Positions 9,376-19,779 of a stretch of 64,000 nt of DNA are shown one piece after another (position 1 is the stretch's first letter; each line of letters begins with the position of its first letter). The notes beneath the pieces are model-generated. The model searched no databases. It was given only the letters and a program-made list of their open reading frames with translations, and was not told where the DNA came from. Made by a program: the position numbers and the translations under genes. The stretch is from NCBI GenBank assembly GCA_964016985.1, contig OZ024826.1:3773552-3837551 (forward strand). The letters run 5' to 3'. Source of the DNA: Anodontia alba. Taxonomy: Eukaryota > Mollusca > Bivalvia > Lucinida > Lucinidae.

Positions 9376-10200
9376 ATGTACTGCGACGGGAGTTTATTAG
9401 GAGCAGTAATTATCATGTGGCTATTCCATTTACTCTCACAATTAGGAAATGTTCATCCAAATCAAGGTCCAACTTCTCCTTCGCCCTCTTGTCCCTCAAC
9501 TGATTATTCTTTTAGTTCATCGTCATCTTTATTAGACTCTATGAATTTATCTCGTCATTTATCTTTAGTTCAGTACAATGTCCAGAGTATAATAACAAAG
9601 TTAGACATTCTATACTGAGTTACATGATTTTGATATTTTAGCATTTTCCGAAACTTGGCTTAACCCTACTGTATCGAACGACGATCTCATCTTGCAGTCT
9701 TTCAAAGAACCTGAGCGCAAAGATCGTGATAGCCATGGCGGTGTAATGTTGTATGTTAAAGATACACTGCATCACATTAGACGACATGAACCCATTGACG
9801 TTGAGTGCTTGTGGGTAGAACTTACCCTAAAACACAAACGTTTGTTATTTGGACTCTTCTACCGACCTCCGAACTCAGACTCTGTGTATTTTGCTTCTAT
9901 CGAGGATTCAATCCACATCGCTATTGACACCGGCATCCAAGAAATAATAGTAACTGGAGATTTCAATTTTGATATGCATAGTCGGAATCTTTCGGGTGAA
10001 AAAAGAAACTTTTGCCTACAGTTTTCTTTGACGCAAATCATAAATGAGCCGATACATTAAACAGAAAACGCATCTTCCCTACTTGATCTAATACTTACTA
10101 GCAATAACACACATATAATATTTAATGGTGTCGGTGATCCATTTTTAAACCAAGAATTAAGATTTCACTGTCCTGTATATGGTATTTTAAATTTCTCAAA
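9376..10200 (+). pseudogene. LINE endonuclease region with 2A-like leader
   Basis: The first frame (9376-9618) opens with a hydrophobic stretch ending LGNVHPNQGP, which aligns with the 2A-like tail (DVExNPGP) known at this position in some non-LTR elements; the essential NPGP is NQGP here. Then come LVQYNVQSI, and after a frameshift near 9618 FSETWLNP, HGGVMLYVKD, YRPPNSD, GDFNFDM, an in-frame stop after NEPIH (10058), SLLDLILTSN and FHCPVYG. These are the endonuclease/exonuclease/phosphatase motifs of LINE APE domains in the right order. The final motif, normally SDH, is RFH, so the catalytic Asp is lost. Confidence 0.85.
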
Positions 10201-11640
10201 GCCGAAAAGTAAATCCTATCTACGCCAGACATGGTCTTATGATCAAGGAGATTACAATTTATTGAGATAAAAAGTTTCATCCGCTCACTGGGACACTCTG
10301 CACGACCCTGATGTGAATATACACGCACAACATGTCACTTGCTAATGAGTGCATACCAAACAGAATGACTAGAATCCGGCAACGTGAGCCCCAGTGGTTG
10401 ACCACAAGCATAAAACTCTACATAAGAAAGAGAAAAAGAGCATACAGAAAGGCTAAGCGAACTAATCTTCCGAATGACTGGAAGAACTTTAAGATACTTC
10501 GTAATAAAGTCATAAACATGATCCGCGAATCAAAGCGAGATTGTAATGAAATAATTGTAAACAAATTGAAATCCAATACTATCTCCTCACGAGACTGGTG
10601 GACAACACTGAAAACTGTAATTGCTCCTAATACCTCTACCTCTATTCCTCCACTTCAAAACAATGACTCTGTTAGCTTTGATGACCTTGACAAAGTCAAT
10701 ATCCTAAACGACTTTTTTAGGGATCAAACTTTCATTGATGAATCTAACGCTGTCCTACCTCAAATTGACCCATACACTACTAATTCAAATATGTACTCTT
10801 TACATTTTAGTCCAGTTGAAATAGAATCAGTTCTTAAATCTCTAAAAAACAGGAAAATCTACAGGTCCGGAAGGAATGAACACCCGTATTCTTCGTGAAC
10901 TCTCTATGGAACTTGCTGTCCTGCTCACTTTTTAACCAGTCTATTGAGACAGGTATCTTTCCACAATGTTGGAAAGTACTCACGTATGTCCGATATACAA
11001 AAACGGAGATCGCTCACTTCCGTCAAACTACCGCCCTATTTCTCTCTTGTGTACTCCAGCAAAAGTTATGGAAAGAGTCGTCTTTAAACATTTATATAAC
11101 CATTTTTATGATAATAATATTATACCGGGTGATTCAACAACAAATCAGTTAACTTTCCTATATGACACCTTTTGCCAAGCACTTGATGCGGGAAAAGAAG
11201 TTCGAGTAGTGTTCTGTGATATTAGCAAGGCGTTCGACCGAGTATGGCACGCAGGTCTACTGCATAAACTTCAGGCGGCTGGTGTTCTCGGTAATCTACT
11301 ACTTAGATGGTTTAATTCATACCTTACCAATCGAAAACAATGTGTAGGACTACCAGGCGTCCAGTCCAAATGGAATTATGTTCGGGCTGGTGTCCCGCAA
11401 GGATCATTACTGGGGCCACTTTTGTTTTTATTATACATAAATGATATTGTGAAGGATATCGGTTCGAATATTCGTCTTTTCGCAGACGATACTAGTGTGT
11501 ATATAATAATTGACGATCCTGTTGCAGCCGCTGAACTTCTAAACTTAGATTTTGAAAAAAAATCACCAAGTGGGCAAAAGAATGGCTTGTTAAATTTAAT
11601 CCTAACAAAACTGTAAGTCTCCTGATCTCACGTAAAATTA
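10200..11640 (+). pseudogene. LINE reverse transcriptase region
   Basis: After a linker rich in Arg and Lys (10332-10898, with QREPQWLTTSIKLYIRKRKR) and a frameshift near 10890, frame 10966-11616 carries the finger motif NYRPISLLCTPAKVMERVV, the A motif FCDISKAFDRVWH (both Asp present), the B motif RAGVPQGSLLGPLLFLLYIN, the C motif LFADDTSVY (FADD catalytic core) and, across another frameshift at about 11600, WLVKFNPNKTVSL and SHKYLGIYLS. Catalytic residues are intact; the reading frame is not. Confidence 0.9.
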
Positions 11641-12059
11641 ATCACCCCTTTCACCCTCCTCTTTCTATGCTTGATCAACAAATAACTGACATTGAGTCAC
11701 ACAAATACCTTGGAATCTATCTTTCAAATAAAATTGCACATGGCACAAACACATCGAATATTTTAAGGAAAAAGCATGGAACAGGATCAATGTAATGCGA
11801 AAACTAAAGTTTGAACTAAACCGGCAATCCCTAGAAACAATTTATTTAACCTTTATTCGATCGGTTTTGGAATATGCAAATGTGGTATGGGACAATTGTA
11901 CGCATTATGAAAAAGAAGGGAACGATTGCACGCATTATTAAAAAGAAGAACTAGAGAAAATACAGAATGAGGCAGCAAGAATTGTTACAGGCACTACCAA
12001 ACTTGTTTTTATACACGCTCTTTATGAAGAAACTGGTTGAGATACTCTGGACTCGAGAC

Positions 12060-12664
12060 GCAGAAAGCACAAACTTACACTATTTTATAAGATGTACACC
12101 AACCAAACACCTCCATATCTATCAACACTAGTTCCAACTTCTGTTAATACTTTCTCTGAATATAGTTTACGGAATTCCAATGACACTCAAACAATTCATG
12201 CGCGTACGACTCTGTATTACAATTCTTTTTTTCCCTCAACTGTCAGAGAATGGAATATTTTACTATTAGAGTGCAGAAATAGTGAGTCTGTAAATACTTT
12301 TAAACGCTCTATGAATGAAAGATCAGTTATTGTGCCAAAATATTATAACTCCGGGAAAAGACGATTCCAGATCCTTCATACTCGTTTGAGAACAAATTGT
12401 AGTGCTTTGAACAATGATTTATTCCTGAAACGCATATATGACTCTCCATACTGCCGGTGTGGCGCCATCGAAAATGCCTTTCATTTCTTCTTAAACTGTC
12501 CGCAGTACGCCCGTCAACGTGCAGATCTCATACACACTGTCTCTCAACATATAACCGTAACCCTTCGCGTTCTCTTATTTGGAGACAGTACACTTTCCAT
12601 CCAGACAAACACAACCATATTTGACGCAGTACATAAATATATACGGGACTCAAAGAGATTTTAA
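12060..12664 (+). pseudogene. LINE C-terminal domain
   Basis: An open frame of 190 codons from 12092. It has ARTTLYYNSFFPSTVREWN and then YCRCGAIENAFHFFLNCPQY, a CxC..H..C arrangement typical of the C-terminal end of CR1/Jockey-group ORF2 proteins and often taken as a nucleic-acid-binding knuckle. It ends DSKRF with TAA at 12662. The stretch before it (11640-12060) is the same protein broken by several stops, including a small duplication (CGCATTAT.AAAAAGAA, about 11899 and 11931). Confidence 0.75.
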
Positions 12665-12967
12665 GTCCTTACTATGATATTAAGCAACATTTCCTTGCAT
12701 TTTTCTCTCTCTCCTTAATATTTCGATTATGTATATTGCTTTCTTTCGACTTTCCGACTATCATTTTCAGTTGGACAACCATGACATGTATTACAACAGT
12801 CATTTCAATGCTTGATCATACAATGTTTTTCCGCCAAACTGTAGAATGAATATTGTTATCAAGGAGAGGAACCAAACAAGCAGATTGCTTTCGTTCCAAT
12901 CCTATAAAGTGTGTTATGTGTTTTATGTACTTATGAAAGTGTTGAAATAAAATATGTTTAAACTAAA

Positions 12968-13329
12968 GCATCATTACACTTGAGATATTTGTTATGAGCG
13001 GTTCAACACAGTTGATCTTAAGGTCAAGGTCGCTGGTCTGATTTGCTGAGTACGTTCGAAAAAAAACTTCATGTTCTTTTTTTTCCTAGCTGTTATTTTG
13101 AATCTATTTAAGAAATTTACTTAAAAAATTTCGCATAGTCCCTATTTTTGTGACATTGTGATAATGGGTTCAATGCCCTTGACTTTCTAATTCAATACAT
13201 AACAACGAATATAATGGATAAATCGTTGTAGTTAAAAATGCTAAAAGAATATTGTTCAGGTGTTTTGAAGCAAATATGAAACGTATTAGAAATCGGGACC
13301 TTTATTGATATTGTGTTCTTCACAGAAGC
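12968..13329. other. Intergenic, nothing recognised
   Basis: AT-rich sequence between the LINE 3' end and an inverted repeat block; no gene or named repeat. Confidence 0.35.
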
Positions 13330-13865
13330 GAAGTAATTACAATGCTAAAAGGACTGAACAGAACAAAATAACACAAGATAAGACATAAAACAAATCGCCT
13401 CGTAGAATAAACTACAAAGTAACAAAGAGTAAGACTAACACCGGGACCACCGCCTTATAATGGTCGGTAGAATAAACCACCAGAGGAGGGGGGGGGGGGG
13501 GGGGGCGTTTGCGTGTTTAAAGCACTTTACAGCCAGCCAACTTCACCCTGGGTCCCAATGCTACTCTTAATACAGAAATACAAAGCCACAGCCCTTTTCA
13601 GACACCAAGAGGAAGAGGAAACTGACAAAACCAAACAAGCGCAAATCGAACAAACGTACGAAAAGCACTAAGATTAGCCCTCTCTTCCCCAAGCGAGGTA
13701 ATCGCAATGCTAAAAGGACAGACAAACACCAGAAAAAAATAACACAAGGCAAGACTTAAAACAAATCATCTCGTAGAAAACAAAAACACAAAGCAACAAA
13801 GAGTAAGACTAACACAGGGACCACCGCCTTAGAACGGTCAGTAAGTTAAACCACCGGGAGGGGGG
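13330..13865 (-). repeat. Two copies of the 4.7-4.9 kb repeat block, inverted
   Basis: Read on the minus strand, 13480-13330 and 13865-13681 each contain TTAGTCTTACTCTTTGTT, a TTCTACGAG.CGATTTGTTTTA-type phrase, TTTTAGCATTG and a TTACYTCGCTT end, matching 4690-4900 in inverted orientation. They are direct repeats of each other. Between them lie a long G run (about 13484-13506) and CTTCACCCTGGGTCCCAATG, the reverse of ACCCAGGGTGAAG at 4621-4633, so the whole block is an inverted counterpart of the 4.4-4.9 kb region. Confidence 0.6.
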
Positions 13866-14083
13866 GAGGGGTGTATTCAGATGTGGCAGTTTCAAAGGAC
13901 TAGACACTGTAAACTTACCAAAAATGTATTAGTTTCTTTTTATAGCTTCTTTTCTCAAATAAAATGCAAGTTAATGTCAAACATATCAAACGTATTCAAG
14001 TTATTAAATTATTAAATTAAATGTATTCTGCATGAGTCGGTTTTGGTTGTAACAGTGGATGCTTTTCCATGAGAACTGGGAGA

Positions 14084-14976
14084 TTACCAGGGCAAGTTAT
14101 ACAGCCCGGCTGCATTGCTGCTGCACATTCCCACCAGCTCAGCCAATGGTATATCTAAGGACCTAGCCGCTTCCTCAGCAACTTCAAAAACATCCCAGGG
14201 GTAATCTGCCAAATATGAGGAGTCTGTTTCGAGCAACAATCGTTTGCGATTATCCAAGCAGATTAGCGCGTATATAGTTCTAGGGTCTTTGGCAGTAATA
14301 GGGGATGTGCTAGAATAAACGTTGGGTAAAGTACTCCACTGTGTATACTCTACTTCTCCCCCAACAAAACAACTGCGATGGATTGGGTGATTTAACATAT
14401 CCATACTGCGAAGGAGTTCGAAAACATCCACAGGCGCCTCTCCAGTATCCTCTTCTCGCACATGCAAAACCAAGACTTTGTTGATTTGCTTAGCAAGCTG
14501 GAAAGCAAGCTGAAGGAGTCTGCGCTGTCCCCTGATCTTCCGCTCACGACAGATCCTTCTGTCGAGTTAATAATACCGACACTCCGTACTTTGATCCAGA
14601 TAAACTTCGCCTATGCCAACAGCCTCTGGATGGTTGCAACCAGTCCCTCCAGCCTACCAGAAAATGATGTTACTTAAGGGTAAGTGATCATATGGGGGTG
14701 GACACCGAGGGTTATTCTTAACCTTGGGTCAGCCACACATGTTCGGGGAGAAGATGTCATCTGGAAGGAAAAACATAGTTTGCTATAGCAAACGGGACAT
14801 GTATCGGGAGAGATTTTGAACTCTCCAGATCTGACAATGAAATGGTTTTGACGACCAGAGAACTTATCCAAGTGAAAGTGGGAATCGATGATCCCCCTTC
14901 TCGCAGTTGGATACCCTAATGGGGGAATAGAGCCATCAATCAAAGTATATTGTTTGTGATATTTGAACCGTGACAT
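14084..14976 (-). pseudogene. TatD-family metal-dependent hydrolase pseudogene
   Basis: Homology to TatD DNases, metal-dependent hydrolases of the amidohydrolase superfamily. From 14976 downward: IDSHFHLDKF (the HxH metal pair), CPVC, RITLGVHPH; then, after a frameshift near 14640, CNHPEAVGIGEVYLD (metal-ligand Glu), KVLVLHVREEDTGEAP (His), HRSCFVGGEVEY (HCF-like), RLLLETDSSYLA (Glu and the catalytic Asp) and the C-terminal NAAGLYNLPW before TAA at 14084-14086. Two lesions break it: the frameshift near 14640 and an in-frame TAA at 14577-14579. There are no introns over this length, suggesting a retrocopy or an element-borne gene. It lies about 320 bp downstream of a Ty3/Gypsy reverse transcriptase remnant on the same strand. 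All expected metal and catalytic residues are still readable. Confidence 0.85.
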
Positions 14977-15299
14977 TGCCTGATGGGTGAGGTGGGAAAT
15001 AAGTTAATATGAATTTTGGGTGAATCAGAGTAACGAGTCTTGTAGGGGCAATCGCCATATATTCTCCAGTGAAAGTGGCTTCAAACCGGCTCTTCTGTCA
15101 TACTCTGAGAATGAAAAATTCTCCCTCAGAGATCCCGATTGGAGATGGAGCGAGTTCCCTAATGGCAGCACAGCCCAGCCATTCAATGGGAGATCCCAGT
15201 CCCAGCTCCTGGCTAATGAACAAAATAAATCTACTCAGTTGCAGGAATCAGGCTATCACATCCTCGTCCTCATTTTGTTGTGCATGTAATTCCTATGAT
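14977..15299 (-). other. Spacer between Gypsy and TatD remnants
   Basis: Minus-strand translation has fragments such as GLKPLSLENIWRLPLQD and SWDWDLPLNGWAVLPLG without clear homology, interrupted by stops. It could be the N-terminal extension of the TatD-like protein, degraded pol, or unrelated. The plus-strand ORFs here show no domain. Confidence 0.3.
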
Positions 15300-16190
15300 A
15301 ATTCATAAAACCAAGGAAAGATTGGAGCTCTTTCACACAGGCTGGGACAGATCATTCTTCAACAGTCTCCAGTATATCGGGTGAAATGGACACATCATAT
15401 CCATTCACAAGTTTGCCTGGGAATTCCACCTGTTCCTTGAAGAAGTGGCATTTTCTTGGTTCTAATTTCAAATCGAGTTCCCTGAAACGGGTGAAAAGTT
15501 TCCTTAATGCCATTAATGTGTCCTCGAAATCAGTTCAAATTTGATAGCATTGTCTAAATACACAATGATTTCCTTCCATTTCAAACCACGTAACACCAAC
15601 TGATTTGCACGTTGAAAAGTCGCAGGGGTCGTACAGAGACCCATGGGGAGCCGGGTCCATTGATAACTACCAAAATGAGTATTAAAAGAAGTCTTGTGTC
15701 TTGACCCAATCTCGCGTGGTATTCAATAGTACCTACTGCAGAGCTCCAGAACGCAGAACAAGCGCTTGCCATAAAAGGAGTCCAGGCAGTCCTCAATTAA
15801 AAGAAGACTATAGTTATCCTTATATGTTTTTATTTAGTCTACGATAATCAATGCAACACCTGAGCTCGCCATTCTTCTTTCTGACAAGCACTGGAGCCGC
15901 AAACCCTTCAGACAAAGAGGGTTCAATAACGCCTTGCTTCAGTAGTGTTTCAGTATATTTATGTCCTGGTTTTGGAACTTGAGTGGAGTTCTCCTAAATT
16001 TTTCATTGATAGGAATTTGGTCATAGGTTTGAATTTTGTGCTCCACTCCATATCAAAATCATCTTTCTAAAACAACAACCTCTAAAAATTCTGTGATAAA
16101 GTCTTTGAATTTTGATTTTTGCTCATCATGAAGTTCCAAAATATTGTCCAAAAACATTTGTTGTAAATGTGAAATATGGTTTTGCATTCG
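15300..16190 (-). pseudogene. Ty3/Gypsy-type LTR retrotransposon pol (reverse transcriptase) remnant
   Basis: Reading down the minus strand: KFKDFITEFL and HKIQTYDQIPINEKFRRTP (the 'DTGDA..PIRQR' region before RT), VIEPSLSEG..APVLVRKKNGELRCCIDYRR, then after a frameshift DNYSLLLIEDCLDSFYGKR, SRHKTSFNTHFGSYQWTRL with PMGLCTTPATFQRA, LRGLKWKEIIVYLDN and, after further breaks, ELQSFLGFMNYHRNYM. This is the ordered RT core of Ty3/Gypsy pol. The catalytic YxDD is YLDN here. Several stops and frameshifts make it non-functional. No LTR, RNase H or integrase was recognised around it. Confidence 0.85.
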
Positions 16191-17049
16191 TTAATTGAAT
16201 AAATTTGTTGATTTTGAATACGCTTTATACGATATCTATATTAATGTAAGTCTAACATTCACACTCACATGCACATACGACAATCGTCAAAGTTCCATAA
16301 TGTGACGATTATTCACATACCAGATTGTATAGATCTAGGACGCTAGCTATAATTTTGGTGCCAAGGATGAATGGAAATATTCAAAATTAAATTACAAATT
16401 TAGCTTCTACACAAGAATGTTTTAATCATTTTATGTGTTCTCGTGTTATATATGCCTCTACTTCTGCTACTTACTATATATATCTATATGCATAAAGACA
16501 AATAAATACTATTCAGTCCAGTAAGACTATATTAAACGTTATATTAAACGAGCTCACCAATCCACCATGAAATGGTATGCTGTCTAGTTTTTGTTGGGCT
16601 GAGAACAGTTTGGTATGCAACTCAGCGCAGTAGCGGTACTTTCGCACCGTTGATCCTGGAGACTATCGCACCAGTGAAGACACAGAAATACAGCACAGAA
16701 TTCTGGGTATGCGCACTGTAGTATAGTGGTTAGGGTTCCAGATCAAGATTTAGTGTGTTCTTTGTTTCCAAAGGCAATCTTTTTTACGTTTATTCTATAT
16801 CATAATATACCTTTGTTTCACCGCTGAAATACTATTAGTGTATGTTGATTTATTATTGTCCATTTGATGTATGGTCTATTATCAAAGTTGATTAGAGTGT
16901 AACAGACAACAACTGAGAGCATACCATTGTTTATTTACTAAGAGGCTATAACTGGCTCAAGAAGGAACATTTAATCGTCTATCGCAAATTTCATCTGCGG
17001 TACACATGCCATATCCCAGATGCTTGCAAAATCTTATTTCTAATTAAAT
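16191..17049. other. Intergenic, nothing recognised
   Basis: AT-rich. A short tRNA-head-like phrase (GTAGTATAGTGGTTAG, about 16720) has no matching B box and was not called. No gene is supported. Confidence 0.35.
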
Positions 17050-17235
17050 TTAACCCTTTCACCCCTGAGTTTCTGAAGTGCTTTCCATCTTTGAATTTGG
17101 AAGGTTGTTAGTCATAAATAAACAACAACTTGGCAACAGTGTAGATCCAGATGGGACAGCTCATTATGAGCAGTCTCATCTGGATCTACATATTTGCAAA
17201 TATTTTTGTTTTGTCCACAGGGCTGGAAGAGTTCA
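17050..17235 (+). mobile_element. TTAACCCTTTCA-family foldback element
   Basis: Family definition: ends TTAACCCTTTCAMCCCTGAG and GGGCTGAAAGGGTTAA, with an internal hairpin TAGATCCAGATG...CATCTGGATCTA. Here the left end is TTTAACCCTTTCACCCCTGA, the hairpin spans 17146-17192 with the centre CAGCTCATTATGAGCAG, and the right end is weak (GGGCTGGAAGAGTT). Confidence 0.6.
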
Positions 17236-17336
17236 GTCCTGATCACTACGTAATATATACTTTGATGCATGTATGAAAAGACAGGGGCCCAGTCTTACAA
17301 GTATTCCTTTGAGTCAAGGTATGTAGGCACTTTAAT

Positions 17337-17472
17337 TTTACCCTTTCCACCCTGAGTATATGAAATGAACTATTCCATCTTTTTTTATTTGGACATCATA
17401 ATGAGCCATCTCATCAGGATCTACACTGTTTGCATATGTATCTCGTTTGGTCTGTAGGGCTGAAAGGGTTAA
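17337..17472 (+). mobile_element. TTAACCCTTTCA-family element, arm-deleted
   Basis: Left end TTTTACCCTTTCCACCCTGAG, right end GGGCTGAAAGGGTTAAA, with only the right half of the internal hairpin (TCATCAGGATCTACACTGTT) retained. Confidence 0.6.
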
Positions 17473-17532
17473 AGTAAGAAATTTTGACACTTGGTCGACT
17501 AAAATGAATTTGCTTATGTTTGTTCAGTAGAT

Positions 17533-17639
17533 CCCAGTCAGCATTCTACGTAAATCTATATCGGGCCGTCATCGGCCCGTCAGGGTAGCTGACGGGCCGA
17601 TGACGGCCCGATGTAGATTTACGTAGAATGCCAGTTGGG
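17533..17639. mobile_element. CCCAG-family palindrome
   Basis: Full 107-bp copy with GGGCCGTCATCGGCCCGTCA in both arms. It belongs to the same sub-variant (GTCATC instead of GTTATC) as the copies at 43756 and 58216. Confidence 0.8.
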
Positions 17640-18258
17640 ATGGTGTCGAACTATTTATATTGGCTTCATCTTTGATAATCTGACTCTACACAAAACCATT
17701 GCAAGTATCTGTCCTTACGAAATTGGATCATATAATATGAAGCATTTGAAATAATACTTATGTATTATTTCTGTTGACAATATCGAACTTAATATATTAA
17801 TTTTGACAATTTCACTTTTGAAATGGGCGGATGCGTTGGTACTGCTAAGCGCAATTTACAGCATTCCCGGGACAGCGTGACGAAAATATGAGTTCTGAAA
17901 TACTACTTATATTAGTTTGTATGAGGTGAACCTAAAAAAGCGATACCAAATTAGATGTAATTATTTTTTAATGTGAGGGCCAGTCTTGTAGAGGCCAACG
18001 GGACGTAATCTCATTTAGACCTTTCGATGTCACCTTTTGCATTGTGGAAATCAGCCAAGCTTTGCATGTAAAGAACTCAAGTCTATTCCGTTTTTAAACC
18101 AGCTTTAACATTTATTGTGTGTGAAGCGTAGAACAAGCTATTTGTGAAAGCTCATACGTGTATATATAATAGGAATGGGTGCCCTAGGTACAAGGTCCGC
18201 CATTTGGACAAAGAAGACAACTTTTGTGCCTGCTTTCCTGTACACTAAGTTCCTTTGG
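17640..18258. other. Intergenic, nothing recognised
   Basis: No supported gene or family-assigned repeat. Confidence 0.3.
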
Positions 18259-18379
18259 AAAAATTGTCAGCTTGAAAAGGAAAGGGTTCCGCAAGAGGGG
18301 AATGCATGCTTTCTTCTTGGGAAGGGTTTTAAGAAGGGAGCTAAAACCATTTTGAAAGAGTTGCCTCCCTTGAAAGTGT
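18259..18379 (-). mobile_element. GGGAGGCA-family fragment
   Basis: Read on the minus strand it begins TACACTTTCAAGGGAGGCAA and CTCTTTCAAAATGGTTTT, then a degraded hairpin region containing CCTTTCCTTTTCAAG. Family definition: the start ACTTTCAAGGGAGGCARC, then GTCAAAATTG.TTTGCCTCC, and a central hairpin GGTCTACTCTAAAAGGAAAG with AATTTGCTCCC and its inverse. Confidence 0.5.
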
Positions 18380-18596
18380 ATCTTTTCTTCTTCACCCACA
18401 AACAAACTTTAGTTATATTTTGTTAATGAGTAACATATGTTCTAACTAATGTTACAGAATGCAAGAACGAATCCAGTAAATAGTTCTGTATTTGGACATC
18501 CTAATTAGAAAAGGATTCTCATCGTTTTTTTGCAAAACATACAATGCCCCGATCAGCTACACCATGGCCAGGGTCTTCCTTCACCTCTCACAGATT

Positions 18597-18874
18597 CATT
18601 ACGAAAACATGCCTATTCAAATATATAGAAAATTTTATCTCCAAAAACTGAAATTTTTCAGATAAAAAATTCAGATATTTTTCATATTTCTGCACAAAAC
18701 ATAGATTGTTGGTACTCGTTAGAACCGCCTCGCCGAGGCGGTTCTAACGAGTACCCACAATCTATGTTTTGAGAAGAAATAAGAAAAATAATGTATACCC
18801 CTGTAAACCCCAGTTTTACTATATAAAAGTGGGGTTTGAGGGGGTCAAAATTATATAGGTATGTTTTCGTGATG
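18597..18874 (+). mobile_element. CATTACG-family foldback element
   Basis: Starts CATTACGAAAACATGCC, ends TATGTTTTCGTGATG, 278 bp. Central hairpin arms are nearly identical inverses around GCCTCGCCGAGGC at about 18726-18738. Flanks (CACAGATT / GATTAGAT) show no convincing target duplication. Confidence 0.85.
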
Positions 18875-19066
18875 GATTAGATACGAGAGAAAATATCAAC
18901 GAACAAGGAAGATACTGATCAGATTTCGCGACTGTGCTGATTGAATTGGAGCTTGGCTGTTCATGCATGTGATAAGTATCCCTTTCTCATGACATGGCTT
19001 ATTTAGAGGGTAACCAGCTGTAAGTGTCCAGATGCTATATATCAATATCTGCTGAAGCTAATCATG

Positions 19067-19227
19067 TTAACCCTTTCAACCCTGAGTTTCTGAAGTGGAA
19101 TTTTCTATTATTGAAGTTTGGACACATTTGTTCTTTCAAACAGGCCTGTAAGTCAGTAATAGAAAAACAAATAGGTTGGCAAACTGTGTAGTCCGGATGA
19201 GACGGCTCTGCAGGTCTGAAAGGTTAA
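19067..19227 (+). mobile_element. TTAACCCTTTCA-family element, diverged
   Basis: Starts TTAACCCTTTCAACCCTGAG, ends GGTCTGAAAGGTTAA; the hairpin core is reduced to GTGTAGTCCGGATGAGACGG. Confidence 0.55.
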
Positions 19228-19779
19228 AGCAATCTTGAATAAACACTTGGTCTGAAGTAGAGATTTAACTAAAGCCAGTCTCTATCGCTACGTATATAGC
19301 CAACGTATGACAGCCGAATCGTTGTTTTTGTTTTTGGTGGCAAGTTCGTCCGACAATAGAACAGTATAGAACATTTTTCAGCAGTATATAATGCTGAAAC
19401 GTTGGTCACCGCGTTTATCCTGTGTTCGGACAGACAGACCTAGGCAAATAGTATAGAACCACATTTCGTGGCGTCCGATCAGAGTCAACACTGTTTGCCA
19501 CTCAACCAGAAGCTTGTAGATACATCAATAGATACCTGCCTAGTAAATCTGATTTGTTTTATTAGACGAAGTCTTATAAGATCATATGTGACCTAAACCT
19601 GTCAGCCTCTGTATGGAAGAATGTATGTACGTGCCTTGAAGCGATGATAAATCTCATGAAACGGTTATTTTAGTCAAATACTTTGATTCAACTTTCATCG
19701 TTAGCACTTTAAATGCCACGCCAACGTCAAGTTTTGAAATTCAAAGAAAACCTCCTCTATTTAGAATTATGTCCCCCTT

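Larger units (their letters stand above)
9376..12967 (+). mobile_element. Decayed APE-type non-LTR retrotransposon (CR1/L2/Jockey-like)
   Basis: A single LINE reading left to right: 2A-like N-terminus, apurinic-type endonuclease, reverse transcriptase, cysteine/histidine C-terminal region, then an AATAAA-containing 3' end near 12947. The coding sequence is split over all three frames by several indels and stops (near 9618, 10060, 10270, 10890, 11600 and 11800-12060), so it cannot encode a functional protein. There is no poly(A) tail, as is usual for CR1/L2-type elements. 5' completeness is uncertain. Frames within it are described separately. Confidence 0.9.

Noticed and set aside
15020..15308. 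Plus-strand ORFs opposite the Gypsy/TatD spacer
   Set aside because: No recognisable domain, and they are antisense to pseudogene sequence.
16715..16745. tRNA-like phrase GTAGTATAGTGGTTAG
   Set aside because: A-box-like only; no B box or cloverleaf could be built downstream.
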